64,000 nucleotides of DNA, from assembly GCA_029432795.1 (NCBI GenBank), contig JARNMJ010000003.1, positions 62,001 through 126,000 of the forward strand, in the 5' to 3' direction. Position 1 is the first letter of the stretch. The number at the start of each line of letters is the position of its first letter. The notes under the pieces were generated by a model. The model was given only the letters and a program-made list of their open reading frames with translations, ran no database searches and had not been told where the DNA came from. A program made the translations under genes and the position numbers. Source of the stretch: Pontiellaceae bacterium B12219 (GTDB taxonomy: Bacteria; Verrucomicrobiota; Kiritimatiellia; Kiritimatiellales; Pontiellaceae). Shown here piece by piece: positions 16,201 through 24,275 of this stretch.

Positions 16201-17849
16201 AACTGGCTATACTCAAGCGGATAGTCCGGAACCTGGACTCCGGAAACCGCATCTTTGAGCAGCTCCTTCTGTTTTTTGATGAGGAGCTTTTTGGCTTGGT
16301 CCGCCGCTTTCTGTTTTGTCGATTCGGCCAGATCGGATCCTGCCTTCTTCTGGAGAGCTTCGATCAGCTGCTGTTTGTTTTTCAGTATGCCGATGCCGTG
16401 CTGCTTTTTCTTTGCCAGCAATTCCTGGCCCTTAAGCCCAGTGTGATCAATGCCCGGCTCGAGTTTATCGAGCAGTTCAATGGTTTCCTGCTTGGTCATA
16501 TTCAGCGATATGCTGTTGCTCTTGGCCATTTCTTTCAGCTGTTTGGCCGTCATGCCATCCAGCCCCTCGACTGGCGGAAGCTTGGCCATTTGCTGGGCGA
16601 CCATCTGCGCCTGTTTGAGTTGTGCCTGCTTTTGGGACAGCAGTTCAATCAGCTCATCTTTCGTGCGAAGCAGGCCGATTTTGTGCTCCTTCAGTTTTGC
16701 CTTCAGTGCAGCTCCAGCCAGTCCGCTGTGATCCACGCCGGGGTCGGCCTTATCGAGGAGCTTGATAAAATCGACCTTAGTGCGGGCGACGGACACTCCG
16801 TTTCCCTTGGCGAGCGTTTGGAGCTGTTTGGCCGTCAGTCCGTTGAGGCCATCCACGGAGCCGTTTTCAAACACCTGTTTGAGCTGCTTTTCCTCTGCGG
16901 CCTGTGCATCCGCCATACCTTCCACAACGTGAGGGGGCAGAATGCAGGCATCGCCTTGAACCGCAGTTGGAGCGGCCTGAGCTGACATGTCGGAACCGCA
17001 GATCGTCATGGGCCATGCGACCATGTTGGTGCATCGGCAGTGAGGATGCGCAGGCTGTTGGGGAAATTTGTCGATGAGATAAGTCTGGCCATCCAGTGGT
17101 CCGCAGACCGGGCAGGTTCGCTCGTCGCCCATAGTCATCCATTCGAGCTTCTGGACACCGACCCGCTCATGAAATTTAAGCCGCCCCATGTTATGCGCCC
17201 GCAGAATTTCTGTCCGGGCGATCATTTCCATCCGGTATTGCGCTTTGCTGAATACCCGGGTTCCGGCTTGGCGGAACGAATCCTTGTCCACAATTACGGA
17301 ACCCAGATCCCGGACAATATCATCCGCGCCTTTGCCAGTGGCGATGCCGTTAAGAATGGTGCGCTGAATTCCGTCGGCCAGCTCTCGATTTACATCGCCC
17401 GCCAGCGTGAGGTTGTATTGCGACATAAAATCAAGCGCGTTGGTATCGACGATAGTGAAGGCCTTGGTGGCCAGCTTATCAATCCCATCGGGTTTGAGGT
17501 CGGCGTAGAACGGCAACTGGGCAGAGGTCAATTCTCCGATGCCTTCAGCAATCCCGCCCTTAAAAGCGCCCTTGGTGTTTTTGCGAAAGATCAGCGTTTG
17601 CTGTTTTTTGAGCGTCCGAGTTACGTCTCCCAATTCGCCCTGTAGTTTTTCAAGGCCGGATAGTCGAGCCAGTTGGTTGTCGGGAAGTGAACCGAGCGAT
17701 TTATACTTAAGAATCGCCTGCGCGACTTCCTGCTCCGCCTTTTTCAGTGCCTGCGTAAGTTGCGCGGTGACGGAATCGCTGTAACGATTGCGGGCCTTCA
17801 GGCTCTTCTCCGTAGCTTTCCGGATCCGCTGTTTAAGATCGGAGGGCAT
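13290..17849 (-). CDS. Giant Mu-F-like minor head protein with HipA-like kinase domain
   Basis: This is a 1519-aa protein. Residues 1-280 match the Mu gpF/SPP1 gp7 head morphogenesis family, with helical MIARTEILRAHNMGRLKFHER followed by CPVCGPLDGQ and PHCRC (about 246-270), a zinc site typical of the family. Residues about 340-510 hold two long SAP/HeH-like repeats (GLTAKQLQTLAKGNG and GMTAKQLKEMAKSNS). Residues about 680-900 resemble a HipA-type Ser/Thr kinase: DWLIANHDGHSKQF (about 803-816) aligns with the HipA catalytic loop WLI-xxx-DGHxKNF, and GIDKGQAF follows as metal-binding loop. The usual Asn is Gln here. Residues 950-1519 are unrecognised, with a conserved-looking SGGASYFFTRI...LRRMDAISY block. 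It follows portal by 2 bp. Ordinary family members are about 300-500 aa. Confidence 0.85.
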   Translation of the reverse strand: MPSDLKQRIRKATEKSLKARNRYSDSVTAQLTQALKKAEQEVAQAILKYKSLGSLPDNQLARLSGLEKLQGELGDVTRTLKKQQTLIFRKNTKGAFKGGIAEGIGELTSAQLPFYADLKPDGIDKLATKAFTIVDTNALDFMSQYNLTLAGDVNRELADGIQRTILNGIATGKGADDIVRDLGSVIVDKDSFRQAGTRVFSKAQYRMEMIARTEILRAHNMGRLKFHERVGVQKLEWMTMGDERTCPVCGPLDGQTYLIDKFPQQPAHPHCRCTNMVAWPMTICGSDMSAQAAPTAVQGDACILPPHVVEGMADAQAAEEKQLKQVFENGSVDGLNGLTAKQLQTLAKGNGVSVARTKVDFIKLLDKADPGVDHSGLAGAALKAKLKEHKIGLLRTKDELIELLSQKQAQLKQAQMVAQQMAKLPPVEGLDGMTAKQLKEMAKSNSISLNMTKQETIELLDKLEPGIDHTGLKGQELLAKKKQHGIGILKNKQQLIEALQKKAGSDLAESTKQKAADQAKKLLIKKQKELLKDAVSGVQVPDYPLEYSQFISQLGDAEKALTSATELSQDLLAGHAKEIALKKKLFQDQVTKLKASELKNIAKESKLKHWQWAGKDDLVTIFTETDPTKVEVAKQSIETKWSKWAEKHSGKKKLKPKSPTKAQTPKPEPKKKPAFTKKGSEYDEADLSWKKKPANAFKKAGKADVGGAHEKEFWTDENGEKWLFKPAKNSSDNFIAHGEEAAYKIGRLIDPDAIEVRTIQLNGRTGSIQKWRTDLKNDFDFRGVIPENLSTVEIEQLQREHVIDWLIANHDGHSKQFIRATDGQVYGIDKGQAFKFLGKDQLSLNYHPNKKCGEAEPFYNTVFRAAKDGKVNFDPNVTLKYIQEVEKISDESYLDMIRPYAEGRFGKNKAGLNQFYEQALDRKHNLLRDFESYYGEVLGQKGFRFDAKKPTVSAKKLLQAADEAIIDDAGKLGWQGKTLPFDSGDVEDQNALIFTEMFNGKPRTVVKMKIRPDTDGTIVSKLQGQLDRVTIPKGKPLKEDSFYSDILDAVKNVNYHSAQSGNYNQIKLDKAMKLRSKLSKLAKSDDPDVRKMAESYVSWLDQLDDAVKNKKITKGTFEQYLPEAPKPKKQKKPDFKVKKGSVTHTKRQIKNGEILVDKDGVSNTTLFKGRSVKGGVQYTAEFDDGTRINYRPWKGDNLYAQRGEMEITIDGKVSPDKMESLMDKLDQLGIDARVASPENAEQMYLEKMAYIRKVDHKADFKRLQKGLDDREASTTERVQAMREYWQKELKVDDLTKLPDYDPMGAYQAGFLDRKLKGGYRNQFRFDISEQELEEKMKGHSLVHSLTNSEKMSDFVEMIMQNNGAMVSTVEKMRMGIPPGGMSPVADMNSGGASYFFTRIKKNPSSHAQPALYFKKSMLRRMDAISYNHDAYGKVVDGYVKTHRGSDIADWKQFSSNSGNETIFKYSVTLLDNIEYIVTNSTTEQKKVIQSFVSRGITKLPDGRKIEDMVRTSDNWSSRK

Positions 17850-17851
17850 GG

Positions 17852-19321
17852 TTAAGCCTCCCGTGAATCCATAAACCGACAGGCAGGTGCGTCAAAACTC
17901 CGCTCTGCATTATGTACCCGGCAGTGGTTGGTCTCTGTGTTGAAGTGGGTGCATTCATCACAAAGGCTGTCGGCCTGTGCATTTAGCGACGCCTGAGCTG
18001 TCTCCGTGCCCGGCATATCGGCTTCTTCATTGGGAATCCCGAGCATTTTGCGGGCGGATGGAACACTCATGATACCGGAGACCACCATATCGTTAATCGG
18101 CTTCACTTGCTTTTCATCCAGCAGATCAATGACCTTCTGTTCGTTTTCCCGGTTGGCCGATTCAATGGCCGGGTCCAGATCCATCTTGAGCTGCAGGCTG
18201 GAGCGACTGATCAATTTGCGGTCATACAGTTCGATAAGCAGCTTCTTAAAATCGACCGCATCGCTGGGATCAAGATCGTTAAAAATGAACTGGAGCGATT
18301 TGTTATCGTATCCATTCTGCTCCATCCAATCGTCGAAAATCCAATCCAGCAGCTTTCGGGCTGCCTGTTTAATTTCACGGATCATCACCATCATTTTCTG
18401 CATGCTGACGGAGGCGGTGGCAAAGTTGGGGCCGTCACCGGTTACCAATGAGCGGGAAAGGCCGAGAGCTACAACAATATCCTCTTTGACTTCCTTCACC
18501 TTGTCTTCGACATTCAGCACCTGTCCGTCGGTCCCGTGGGTCTCAACATTGACGTAAAACGGAACAACAAGGCCGCTTTTCATATCCATCTTATTGACCA
18601 TGTCGCGCACCTGCTCGAGCATGCGCTGGTCGGGCATCACCATCTTTTGGCCGAATGCGCCGCCGACCTTCAGCATCCGAAACGGGGTCGTCCATCGTTT
18701 GGCAATGGCCTGCTCGGCTTTGCGATAGTCTCGCAATAGTTCGATGGACTGGAACGCTGGAAGCACCAGCGAATTACCCCGGGGAGAAAAAGCAGGTGCA
18801 TCCCATTTTAAATGGATGGTCTGATCAACAGGCAGATCAATTGAGTCGCCGCCACTATTTTCAGACTGCTGTTTGGCTTCAATCAACTCTCCTTGGGCAT
18901 ATTTAACCTTAACGGATACCGGGTTAACGCAAACCAGCTCTTCCGTATCATTGCCCGTTTCGCCGTATCGTTTGAAACCAACCGCATCTCCTTTAACCAG
19001 TAATTGCAGAATCATATCTTTGATGAATTCCGTTATTCCCAGCTCCCCAGCGGCCTCCAATGCGGCATCTTTCAGCTTTTCATCATCACTGGAGATTTTG
19101 ATTTCATCCCCCACGGCAAAGGTACGCCATGAGTTGACGCAGTTCTTCACCAGTGGTTCTTCAAGATAGTATTCCCACGCTTTTCGCGCTCGTTCGTCCC
19201 ACGACGCCGGAACCGCATTGTTAGCGTTGACGTTGCTGAATGCTGAGCTGTCCAGTGCAGCCGCCGTTGCCATCGGTGTTAACACGTCGCCATTAGATTG
19301 CTGTTCTGCTGTTGCTTCCAT
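17852..19321 (-). CDS. Phage portal protein
   Basis: I start at ATG 19321 (MEATAEQQSNGD) because GGAG lies 6 nt upstream and the promoter element is at 19389-19420. A longer frame to 19435 would cover that element. An ATG at 19345 is possible too. The 489-aa product has portal features: a disordered N-terminus, KAWEYYLEEPLVKNCVN, then the stem/crown region and a long helix PFRMLKVGGAFGQK...MLEQVRDMVNKMDMKSG. A Cys motif, CDECTHFNTETNHC, lies at the C-terminus and is unusual for portals. Position after large terminase and before a Mu-F-like protein is canonical. It forms the dodecameric DNA entry ring. Confidence 0.88.
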   Translation of the reverse strand: MEATAEQQSNGDVLTPMATAAALDSSAFSNVNANNAVPASWDERARKAWEYYLEEPLVKNCVNSWRTFAVGDEIKISSDDEKLKDAALEAAGELGITEFIKDMILQLLVKGDAVGFKRYGETGNDTEELVCVNPVSVKVKYAQGELIEAKQQSENSGGDSIDLPVDQTIHLKWDAPAFSPRGNSLVLPAFQSIELLRDYRKAEQAIAKRWTTPFRMLKVGGAFGQKMVMPDQRMLEQVRDMVNKMDMKSGLVVPFYVNVETHGTDGQVLNVEDKVKEVKEDIVVALGLSRSLVTGDGPNFATASVSMQKMMVMIREIKQAARKLLDWIFDDWMEQNGYDNKSLQFIFNDLDPSDAVDFKKLLIELYDRKLISRSSLQLKMDLDPAIESANRENEQKVIDLLDEKQVKPINDMVVSGIMSVPSARKMLGIPNEEADMPGTETAQASLNAQADSLCDECTHFNTETNHCRVHNAERSFDAPACRFMDSREA

Positions 19322-19388
19322 CCTGTTCTCCGTCGCGGGGTTCATCGCGCACATTTGCCCCGTACGGGCGAAACAATGCCTTGGTCGG

Positions 19389-19420
19389 TTACTTACCGGA
19401 GCGGCGGAAAAAGTGTCGGA
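19389..19420 (-). promoter_or_regulatory. Prophage bipartite promoter element, copy 3 (portal operon)
   Basis: The minus strand reads TCCGACAC-N12-TCCGGTAAGTAA, in the gap between the terminase stop (19428) and the portal start. It should drive portal, the 1519-aa head protein and the two small genes after it. Confidence 0.75.
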
Positions 19421-19427
19421 GGGAGCG

Positions 19428-20951
19428 TTAAACAAAAACCGGATCAGTCAGGACGGGTTTGATAAAGACGGTTTCTTCGGTTCCTGCATCCAGATCGCCG
19501 AGTTCCCGAATCAGCATAGCGCAGCGGACGGCATCGATGATGTGATCGTTGCCCTTTGAATAGATGATTTTCCCGTCGCGTAAGGTGTAGGTCTGCGTGG
19601 TGAATTGATCTTCAATTTCCAGATCGTCCGATGGGAAGATAAGCTGCTTGCGCTGGAGTGCCCCATTGATAAGGCTGGTCATCAGCTCTTTGGTGCGTTT
19701 TTTGATCTCTTTACCATCACGCAGTGTAATCCGGGTCATACCGCCGAAATCAAAACCTTTGAGGCGATCTTCGAGCTGTAGCTCTTTGTATTTGTCGAGC
19801 GTCAGCAACTCCTGGACGACGGACAAGCCGTTACCGCCATTATCCACGCCGATGCCAGCCGGAGTGAAATAGCGTTCCAACAAGGCGATGGTCTGAGCGA
19901 TATGCGGATAGGATACATGCTTCATGTGAAGCCGTAGCACCAGCTTCAAGATGGTACGGTCGCCAACTTCCACCTCCTGAAAAACGACCAGTTCGGTTGG
20001 ATCGTTCGTATAGCCCAAGTCGCCGCCGATCCAAAACAGCCCGGTTCGAGGCATGAGGTTCAGCAGCAGTTCCAGCCGGTCATAGGCGGCTTCTTCGGTT
20101 TCGCAGTCCCGGAGCTCTGCGTCGGTAATGGTGATCTTCTGATATTCCAGCAGCTCCTGTCGGCAGAGGTTGAACTGCTCAATGTTGAACGCGCCATAGG
20201 ACGGCTTGCCGTGTTCTCCCGCAACCTCGTGCTGCCACCCGGAGGTATCGCGCCCGCCATAGAACTCCAGCAGTTCGGCTTCGCGTTCGGCGTTCCAATG
20301 AGGATTCAGCCAAGATGACCAGCGAAACACTTGGAACTGCTCCGATAGCGTCAGGCGATAATAGGTCGTGTTGCGCAGGCCGTTGGGAGTGGAATAAATC
20401 TTTAAGCGCCCGCCAGTTTTCAGACATTGGCGCAGGGCCTTCCACGCCCGTTCCGGTAACCACGCACCTTCATCGACCCATACGCGATTGACGTGGAGTG
20501 AACGGAACGCATCGCCATACGCGCCTGCAGGGCGAAAATAGATCACTGAACTATTAGTGAATTCGATTCGGAAGTAGGGTTTGCGCTGGATCTTCGGTTT
20601 TCCGTATTTGGTCAGCGCGATGCTGTTCATCAGGTCTTCGTTGTGGTCCAGCTGGAATTCAATCTCTTCAATCAGCGTGTCGAGATGCCCTTGGTGCGGT
20701 GCAGCAATGAGGCCTTGTCCGCCCCGGGTCGTGAATGCGTAATGCAGCGCATCCGTTGACAGAACAATGGATTTACCCACATCTCGGCCATCCAGATGGA
20801 TGATATTCTTATGGGAACTCCGCAGGTCTTCGAGTTGGTGGTCCCAATAGGTACGGCCAGAGCCGTCCCGATTATGGAGATAGGCTTGTCCCCATAACAC
20901 GGGATCGCGCAGTGTTTCCGCGAGTTTACGTTCTCTGGCCGTCAGTGCCAT
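19428..20951 (-). CDS. Phage terminase large subunit
   Basis: This 507-aa packaging motor has an N-terminal ATPase with Walker-A-like GRDVGKSI near residue 55 and Walker B VNRVWVDEG (VWVDE) near residue 155. It continues with IYSTPNG, the coupling motif. The C-terminal RNase-H-like nuclease has acidic residues in IGGDLGYTNDPTE, GIGVDNGGNG and KGNDHIIDAVR. Length is normal. It starts 3 bp after the 91-aa gene. It cuts the concatemer and pumps DNA through the portal. Confidence 0.93.
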   Translation of the reverse strand: MALTARERKLAETLRDPVLWGQAYLHNRDGSGRTYWDHQLEDLRSSHKNIIHLDGRDVGKSIVLSTDALHYAFTTRGGQGLIAAPHQGHLDTLIEEIEFQLDHNEDLMNSIALTKYGKPKIQRKPYFRIEFTNSSVIYFRPAGAYGDAFRSLHVNRVWVDEGAWLPERAWKALRQCLKTGGRLKIYSTPNGLRNTTYYRLTLSEQFQVFRWSSWLNPHWNAEREAELLEFYGGRDTSGWQHEVAGEHGKPSYGAFNIEQFNLCRQELLEYQKITITDAELRDCETEEAAYDRLELLLNLMPRTGLFWIGGDLGYTNDPTELVVFQEVEVGDRTILKLVLRLHMKHVSYPHIAQTIALLERYFTPAGIGVDNGGNGLSVVQELLTLDKYKELQLEDRLKGFDFGGMTRITLRDGKEIKKRTKELMTSLINGALQRKQLIFPSDDLEIEDQFTTQTYTLRDGKIIYSKGNDHIIDAVRCAMLIRELGDLDAGTEETVFIKPVLTDPVFV

Positions 20952-20953
20952 GC

Positions 20954-21229
20954 TTACATTCCCACACGCAGGGCGGAACCCAGCACAGCGGTCAACAGTT
21001 CGGTGAGCACCTGCTGAACCGCCAGCGAGTTCTTACGGTTGGCGATGGCATCTTCAATGTCCAACGCGGCCTGATCCAACTCTTCCCATTCGGCATACTT
21101 CTGCTGCTCCGTTGCCAAACGGTCAAAAGCGTTATCGATCTTTCCGGCGGCCAGCTCGGAGCCGATATCCACCAGAGCCTGACCAGCCTGCTGCACGGCA
21201 TCGCTGTTCTGTTCGAGGATCTGTTTCAT
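20954..21229 (-). CDS. Small helical phage protein upstream of terminase
   Basis: This 91-aa, nearly all-helical, acidic protein (MKQILEQNSDAVQQAGQALVDIG through QQKYAEWEELDQAALDIEDA) ends in a hydrophobic helix, VQQVLTELLTAVLGSALRVG. Its ATG overlaps the lipoprotein stop. The family is unrecognised. A C-terminal membrane-associating helix beside a lipoprotein could point to a lysis role, but that is speculative. Confidence 0.68.
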   Translation of the reverse strand: MKQILEQNSDAVQQAGQALVDIGSELAAGKIDNAFDRLATEQQKYAEWEELDQAALDIEDAIANRKNSLAVQQVLTELLTAVLGSALRVGM

Positions 21230-21498
21230 TCCGCCACCTCCGCCGACGTGTCGTTGGCCCAGCGGTCTAGCGAATCAATCGCCGTTTCCAGCCGCTGACC
21301 AATCCCGGTCAAACGTTCCGCGTCCGGATGGTTCGATTCCGTGAGCGCCTTGTTGGCCTCGCGAACGTATTCGGGCGTGTAGCGGTTCAGTGTCGCCGTA
21401 GCCGACTTTATCTTTTCAGGCGGCTCATAGGTCGTGCATCCGGTCATCAGGCCGACTGCCGCGCAGGTGATGGCAACGAGTGCGATCATCTTTTTCAT
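21226..21498 (-). CDS. Small prophage lipoprotein
   Basis: I start at ATG 21498 (MKKMIALVAITCAAVG), with AAGGAG 9 nt upstream, giving 90 aa. The N-terminus is a lipoprotein signal: two Lys, a hydrophobic stretch, and lipobox LMTGC, followed by TTYEPPEKIKSATATL. The mature part is a hydrophilic helix. Small outer-membrane lipoproteins in phages include o-spanins and superinfection-exclusion proteins. No neighbouring i-spanin or endolysin is seen, so the role stays open. It is the first gene of a minus-strand unit divergent from the recombinase pair. Confidence 0.8.
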   Translation of the reverse strand: MKKMIALVAITCAAVGLMTGCTTYEPPEKIKSATATLNRYTPEYVREANKALTESNHPDAERLTGIGQRLETAIDSLDRWANDTSAEVAE

Positions 21499-21635
21499 TG
21501 TGTTGGTCTCCTTGGGTTTATGGTTTATTTTTAAATGCACATTACTCGCCTCAATGACTTGATATGCAACGGGATAAGAGCGTTAGTGCAGGCGTTGCGG
21601 GAGAGGCCCGCGAGAGCAGAAAACGGAGAAACACC

Positions 21636-21830
21636 ATGCAGAAGATCAAGAACAGCGACACCGCCCGAACAGCCTTTGCGAAGCGACAGGCCAACATCGA
21701 CGAGAGTCTGAAGCTCATTCAGGAAAAGATGAAAGCGGAGGCCGAGACCGACACGGTCAACTGGGCGCACGTCGGTTCGCTCGGGCACGTTGAGGGGCTT
21801 CTTCAGCAGGTGATTGAATTCATGGGGTGA
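21636..21830 (+). CDS. Small basic protein leading the tyrosine-recombinase unit
   Basis: I start at ATG 21636 (MQKIKNSDTARTAFAKRQ) with GGAG 7 nt upstream, giving 64 aa. An upstream in-frame ATG has no SD. The product is a charged helical protein (LKLIQEKMKAEAET) with a C-terminal amphipathic helix. It is the first gene of a three-gene plus-strand unit lying against the surrounding minus-strand phage genes. Function unknown. Confidence 0.62.
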   Translation: MQKIKNSDTARTAFAKRQANIDESLKLIQEKMKAEAETDTVNWAHVGSLGHVEGLLQQVIEFMG

Positions 21831-21863
21831 ACGCCCCGACTTAACCACAAAGGAGACCAAGCC

Positions 21864-22232
21864 ATGACAGAGATGACTATTCACGAAGCGACCGAAGCCT
21901 TTATCGAGCATTTGCGCGGACTGGGCAAAAAGGAGCGGACGCTCTACACCTACGCCAAAGACCTCGCGTTGATTGAGGAGTATTTCGGCTCCGATAAGAA
22001 GCTGGCCGACCTTCGCGTTCCACAGGTCGGCAAATTCCTGAAATCCGACCAACTGCTGAAACGTGCCAACGGCGACGCTCGGGCCGAGCGAACCGTGGCC
22101 AAGACCGTGCGGGTTTTCCGCATGATGCTGGTCTGGGCAAAGGAGGCTGGAACGATTGAGGATCTCCCGCTTCCGAAGAGCACTCCGATGGGGCGGGATA
22201 AAGCCGTTGACGAGACGACCGAGGGTGAATAA
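21864..22232 (+). CDS. Core-binding-domain protein of tyrosine recombinase type, no catalytic domain
   Basis: This 122-aa protein begins MTIHEATEAFIEHLRGLGKKERTLYTYAKDL, the SAM-like core-binding pattern found at the N-terminus of Xer/phage integrases. It continues AERTVAKTVRVFRMMLVWAKEAGTI. It ends before any catalytic domain: no R-K-H-R-H-Y residues are present. An AAGGAGA SD precedes it. Its stop overlaps the GTG start of the full recombinase next door. It may modulate or pair with that recombinase, or be the remnant of a duplicated integrase. Confidence 0.75.
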   Translation: MTEMTIHEATEAFIEHLRGLGKKERTLYTYAKDLALIEEYFGSDKKLADLRVPQVGKFLKSDQLLKRANGDARAERTVAKTVRVFRMMLVWAKEAGTIEDLPLPKSTPMGRDKAVDETTEGE

Positions 22233-23133
22233 CCAAACGCCACAGACCGAATTAACCGCAGAGGCCGCAATCGCGGCCTTTTGTTTGCACCTGTCCGCCG
22301 AAAGCCGAGCCGAAGGAACCATCGCCGCATACAAGCGTGACCTCTGCCTTGTGGCGCGTGTGGCCGGTTGGTCGCGGTGCGCCGATGCTACGCCAGCCTT
22401 GCTGGATCGAGCCTTTTCCTCGGACGAGGTATTGCAGTGCCCGAAAGGCGAGCGGTCGCCCGCATCCCTGCATCGGATGAAAGCGGCAGTCCGTTCATTC
22501 TTTAGCTGGACTTCGGATATGGGCATCACGCCGGACAATCCGGCGCGGTCCCTGCGTATGAAGCGGCTCCCGCAAAAGCCTCCAGTCTTTCTTACCGGCG
22601 CGGAAAAGAAGGCCTTGCTGAAAGAGGTTAAATCACGCACCGGCTTTGCCTCCTTGCGCGACCGAGTGATGATTGAAATCCTGCTCGGTACCGGAATCCG
22701 CATTGGCGAGTTGGCGGCGCTGAAGATCAGCGACATTGATCTCGATGCCAAACAGCTACGGGTGCGGGCCAAGGGGAATGTGATACAGGTCAAATTCATA
22801 AAGACCGACCTCCGCATTCTGCTGAAACGATATATGAAAGAACGATCCCGACAAAACACGCCACAGTGCAGTGCGCTACTGATTTCCAACCGAAAGACGC
22901 GCCTTTGCCAACGCCAGATGGCCAACCGCATCGCGCATTGGATGAAGAAGGCTGGAATCGAAAAGGAGCTTTCCCCGCACGGATTGCGGCATACGTTTGC
23001 CACGCACCTTTACGAGGCCACCAACGACCTGCTGGTGGTTCAGCGGGCACTGGGGCACCGCGACGTTTCCACCACGCAGATTTATACCCATCTGGTCGAC
23101 GGCCAGCTGGAGGATGCGCTGGAGCGGTTATAG
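22225..23133 (+). CDS. Tyrosine recombinase (XerC/D-like)
   Basis: I place the start at GTG 22225 (VNNQTPQTELTAEAAIAAF), which overlaps the previous stop (GTGAATAA), giving 302 aa, the usual Xer length. The N-terminal core-binding domain covers residues 10-110. The catalytic domain carries Arg in GTGIRIGELAAL, Lys in VRAKGNV, His/Arg in SPHGLRHTFATHL, His in LGHRDVSTTQIY and the nucleophile Tyr in that segment. It breaks and rejoins DNA at paired sites. It is transcribed against the phage genes and lies mid-prophage, so it may belong to an inserted element or resolve phage multimers. The prophage integrase is more likely the serine recombinase at 38161-39738. Confidence 0.92.
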   Translation: MNNQTPQTELTAEAAIAAFCLHLSAESRAEGTIAAYKRDLCLVARVAGWSRCADATPALLDRAFSSDEVLQCPKGERSPASLHRMKAAVRSFFSWTSDMGITPDNPARSLRMKRLPQKPPVFLTGAEKKALLKEVKSRTGFASLRDRVMIEILLGTGIRIGELAALKISDIDLDAKQLRVRAKGNVIQVKFIKTDLRILLKRYMKERSRQNTPQCSALLISNRKTRLCQRQMANRIAHWMKKAGIEKELSPHGLRHTFATHLYEATNDLLVVQRALGHRDVSTTQIYTHLVDGQLEDALERL

Positions 23134-23351
23134 CCTCTGAGGCATTGTCATTGTTTACGGGAGCGGTTGAGGCAGCTCTCTTTTGCTTACAGCATAGAGA
23201 CAGTATGAGAGAGTATAGCTCAAAGCACACAATTCCCGATGACACCTGACCATATCCCAACAATGACTGACTATGAAACAATGTCATCAGCGGCGCATTC
23301 AGGGAAATATTGGTTAAGCAAAATTTCCAGTAAGCAGAGTTATCCGCACTT

Positions 23352-23912
23352 CTACGCATTGCCATCCTCCGATTCGCCCCGTTTGGCGGGGGTCTTCTTT
23401 TTGGTGGCGTTGGTGTTATCCGCAGTTTTTTTCCGCTTTTTACGGGGAGCGCTCTTTTTCTCAGCGACTTCTTCCACTTTTTCCAGCAGTGCGGTTGCCC
23501 AGTCCGAGGGGGACGTGGTCGGGCCGCGCTCTTCGCCTTCGCGGGAAATCTTGGTGGTCTTGAGATCCTTCATGTGACAGCGGATCATCCGGTCCAGACT
23601 CTCAGCAGCCTGTGTATTGCCTTCAATCTGCGCCCGGACCAGTTTGACGGAGTAGATACCCACCAGTTCCACCTGCAGGAAGTCGCTGGATTTGTTGAAC
23701 TGAAAGTCGGCATGTAGCTTTTCGATGATGTGGTCGAACATGACCTTTTCTTCAGGCGTCAGGCAACGGTCGGCAAAGATGCCGTGTTTGAGGGTCTGAA
23801 GATTACCTTCCATGGATTCCGCCTTTTGCTTCATCGCGTCGGACATTTCGGTTTTTCCTTCATTCCGATGCCAGCGATCCAAGCTTCCTTTATCTGATTT
23901 TGAAATGCCCAA
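23352..23912 (-). CDS. Putative terminase small subunit-like protein
   Basis: The start is uncertain. TTG 23912 has GGAG 8 nt upstream, and ATG 23846 (MSDAMKQKAESM) has AAGGA 9 nt upstream. The protein of 164-186 aa contains NLQTLKHGIFADRCLTPEEKVMFDHIIEKL, a pattern seen in small terminase-like phage proteins ('lkHG...L..ee...f..l...l'). It ends in a long Lys/Arg/Pro-rich tail able to bind nucleic acid. It is a single-gene unit behind promoter copy 4, on the same strand as large terminase but separated from it by the recombinase insertion. Small terminase is a moderate guess. Confidence 0.6.
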   Translation of the reverse strand: MGISKSDKGSLDRWHRNEGKTEMSDAMKQKAESMEGNLQTLKHGIFADRCLTPEEKVMFDHIIEKLHADFQFNKSSDFLQVELVGIYSVKLVRAQIEGNTQAAESLDRMIRCHMKDLKTTKISREGEERGPTTSPSDWATALLEKVEEVAEKKSAPRKKRKKTADNTNATKKKTPAKRGESEDGNA

Positions 23913-23999
23913 AGGGTAATCTCCGATTTTTGATTTTCGTTTTGACAAGCCGGGGTTCGGGGCGGGAGAAAGATTTAGCCCTGTATCGAACCTCAACGC

Positions 24000-24031
24000 T
24001 TACTTACCGGAAGCCGGGGCAATGTGTCGGA
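24000..24031 (-). promoter_or_regulatory. Prophage bipartite promoter element, copy 4
   Basis: The minus strand reads TCCGACAC-N12-TCCGGTAAGTAA. It overlaps the last codons and the TAA stop of the 91-aa HTH gene, so it serves the small-terminase-like gene downstream. That one copy is partly coding yet keeps both boxes intact supports functional constraint. Confidence 0.7.
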
Positions 24032-24275
24032 CGGCTTGCTCTTTTTTGTGCTGAGCCAGAATCTGGTTCACTCGGCGCGGTGTAATTCCGGCGAGGTTGG
24101 AAATTTCCTCCGTACTAATACCCTCTGCCTTGAGAGCAATCACCAGTTTCCGGCGTTGCCGATAAAAAGACTCGGCGGCGGGAATCCAAAGCATGCCCGA
24201 ATGATGCTTCTGCACCTCTTCAAGTAAATCAGGAGGCAGAACTTCTTCTGCATTCGCATAGGGTTTAGTGGACAT
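24000..24275 (-). CDS. Mor/CD3324-like helix-turn-helix protein
   Basis: This 91-aa protein begins ANAEEVLPPDLLEEVQKH, followed by a short WIP segment, as in the CD3324/Mor-like family (ilPeeLLeeiqkyv.g..iyiP). The C-terminal part, ALKAEGISTEEISNLAGITPRRVNQILAQ, is a clear helix-turn-helix. Mor-type proteins activate middle or late phage transcription. It overlaps the 237-aa gene by 11 nt and is likely coexpressed. Its own target is unknown, but it is a candidate regulator of phage transcription besides the sigma factor. Confidence 0.75.
   Translation of the reverse strand: MSTKPYANAEEVLPPDLLEEVQKHHSGMLWIPAAESFYRQRRKLVIALKAEGISTEEISNLAGITPRRVNQILAQHKKEQAVRHIAPASGK

Noticed and set aside
19322-19435. 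N-terminal extension of portal to 19435
   Set aside because: It would run through promoter copy 3 and lacks an SD; ATG 19321 has GGAG at good spacing.
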